From: a bacterium
GTDB taxonomy: Archaea > Thermoproteota > Nitrososphaeria > Nitrososphaerales > CADDZS01
Direction: 5' to 3'
Assembly: GCA_027310845.1 (NCBI GenBank)
Contig: DAIDAB010000143.1
Location: forward strand, 1-5,524
DNA length: 5,524 nucleotides
The notes below the pieces were generated by a model that searched no databases, was not told where the DNA came from, and saw only the letters and a list, made by a program, of their open reading frames with translations. Shown in pieces: positions 5,255-5,524 of the stretch. Positions within the stretch are counted from its first letter, which is position 1. Every line of letters starts with the position of its first letter. A program made the position numbers and the translations under genes.

Positions 5255-5470
5255 CTATGGCACGCCGCTGCTTGAGACTGGTTGGCCTGATGCAAGGAGC
5301 ACCATTGAGGCAACAAAGTATACGATGAAGCCAATCGCACCCACGATTCCAAACCCGATAAGAACGAGTTTAATGTAGAGCATAAACTCCCGTCTATCAG
5401 ATTTGCGAGTAAGCTTGAGCGTTCGATACGCAGACGAAAACGCCTTCCCCAGACCCATTCCTGCTTCCAC
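5255..5470 (-). CDS. secE: Preprotein translocase subunit Sec61 gamma / SecE
   Basis: This small subunit clamps the two halves of the SecY/Sec61 alpha channel in the cytoplasmic membrane. The product is 71 residues from GTG at 5470, or 67 from the ATG four codons later. It shows the family layout: an amphipathic helix at about 8-22 (KAFSSAYRTLKLT), the conserved RKSDRREFMLYIK junction at 22-34, then one membrane helix at about 34-58 (LVLIGFGIVGAIGFIVYFV). A short serine-rich tail, unlike the usual abrupt end, follows to residue 71. The start choice is open: AAGGA lies three bases before the GTG, rather close, and the ATG has GCAGGA directly before it. The reading frame is bounded upstream by a TAG near 5492-5494. 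Placement before spt5 is the expected archaeal order and supports the call. Confidence 0.93.
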   Translation of the reverse strand: MEAGMGLGKAFSSAYRTLKLTRKSDRREFMLYIKLVLIGFGIVGAIGFIVYFVASMVLLASGQPVSSSGVP

Positions 5471-5507
5471 TAATCCTTGCGCAAATTGACTCTATCGAAT
5501 TATCGCT

Positions 5508-5517
5508 GCTTTAAGGT
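5508..5517 (-). promoter_or_regulatory. Possible TATA-like element upstream of secE
   Basis: The minus strand reads CCTTAAAGCA about 40 bases before the secE start. Usual spacing would place transcription start near 5486, giving a leader of about 15 bases with AAGGA in it. The match to the TATA consensus is only partial, and the upstream side is cut by the window edge. Confidence 0.25.
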
Positions 5518-5524
5518 TTGCAAA

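Noticed and set aside
5477..5484. Eight-base palindrome TTGCGCAA upstream of secE
   Set aside because: It is too short and does not extend outward; palindromes of this size occur often by chance.

Overview
The window looks archaeal, most likely Thaumarchaeota/Nitrososphaeria. The gene order secE (Sec61 gamma) - spt5 - rpl11 - rpl1 - rplP0 on the minus strand is the conserved archaeal translation/transcription cluster. The proteins are of archaeal type: an Spt5 of only NGN plus one KOW domain, a P0-type L10, and a short single-pass Sec61 gamma. A-T rich boxes of archaeal TATA type precede some genes, and classic Shine-Dalgarno sites are mostly weak. The lineage call is an inference from protein style and the short P0; the sequence holds no rRNA marker.

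Layout from the left edge. Positions 1-589 (minus) hold a metallophosphoesterase of the archaeal ICC-like family (COG1407 type) that runs off the window. A 136-base divergent intergenic region follows. Positions 726-1082 (plus) encode a 118-residue SWIM zinc-finger protein. Its stop codon shares the palindrome CTAG with the stop of a convergent major facilitator superfamily transporter (1079-2332, minus). A 145-base gap upstream of the transporter contains an inverted repeat and a possible 30-codon frame. Then come rplP0 (2482-3372), rpl1 (3381-4043), rpl11 (4077-4562), spt5 (4644-5144) and secE (5255-5470), all minus, so transcription runs from secE towards the transporter.

How the genes relate. 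L11, L1 and P0 build the GTPase-associated region and the L1 stalk of the large ribosomal subunit. Spt5 is the RNA polymerase processivity factor that can couple transcription to translation, and Sec61 gamma belongs to the protein-export channel. A T-run followed by a good TATA-like box between spt5 and rpl11 suggests the three ribosomal genes can be transcribed separately from secE-spt5. The acidic stalk gene rpl12 (P1), often directly downstream of rplP0 in archaea, is not in this window, and P0 itself lacks the acidic C-terminal tail.

I see no mobile element, CRISPR array, RNA gene or evidently new multi-gene system. The points most worth a second look are the SWIM protein with its palindromic promoter region, the P0/P1 stalk arrangement, and the small structured gaps within the cluster.
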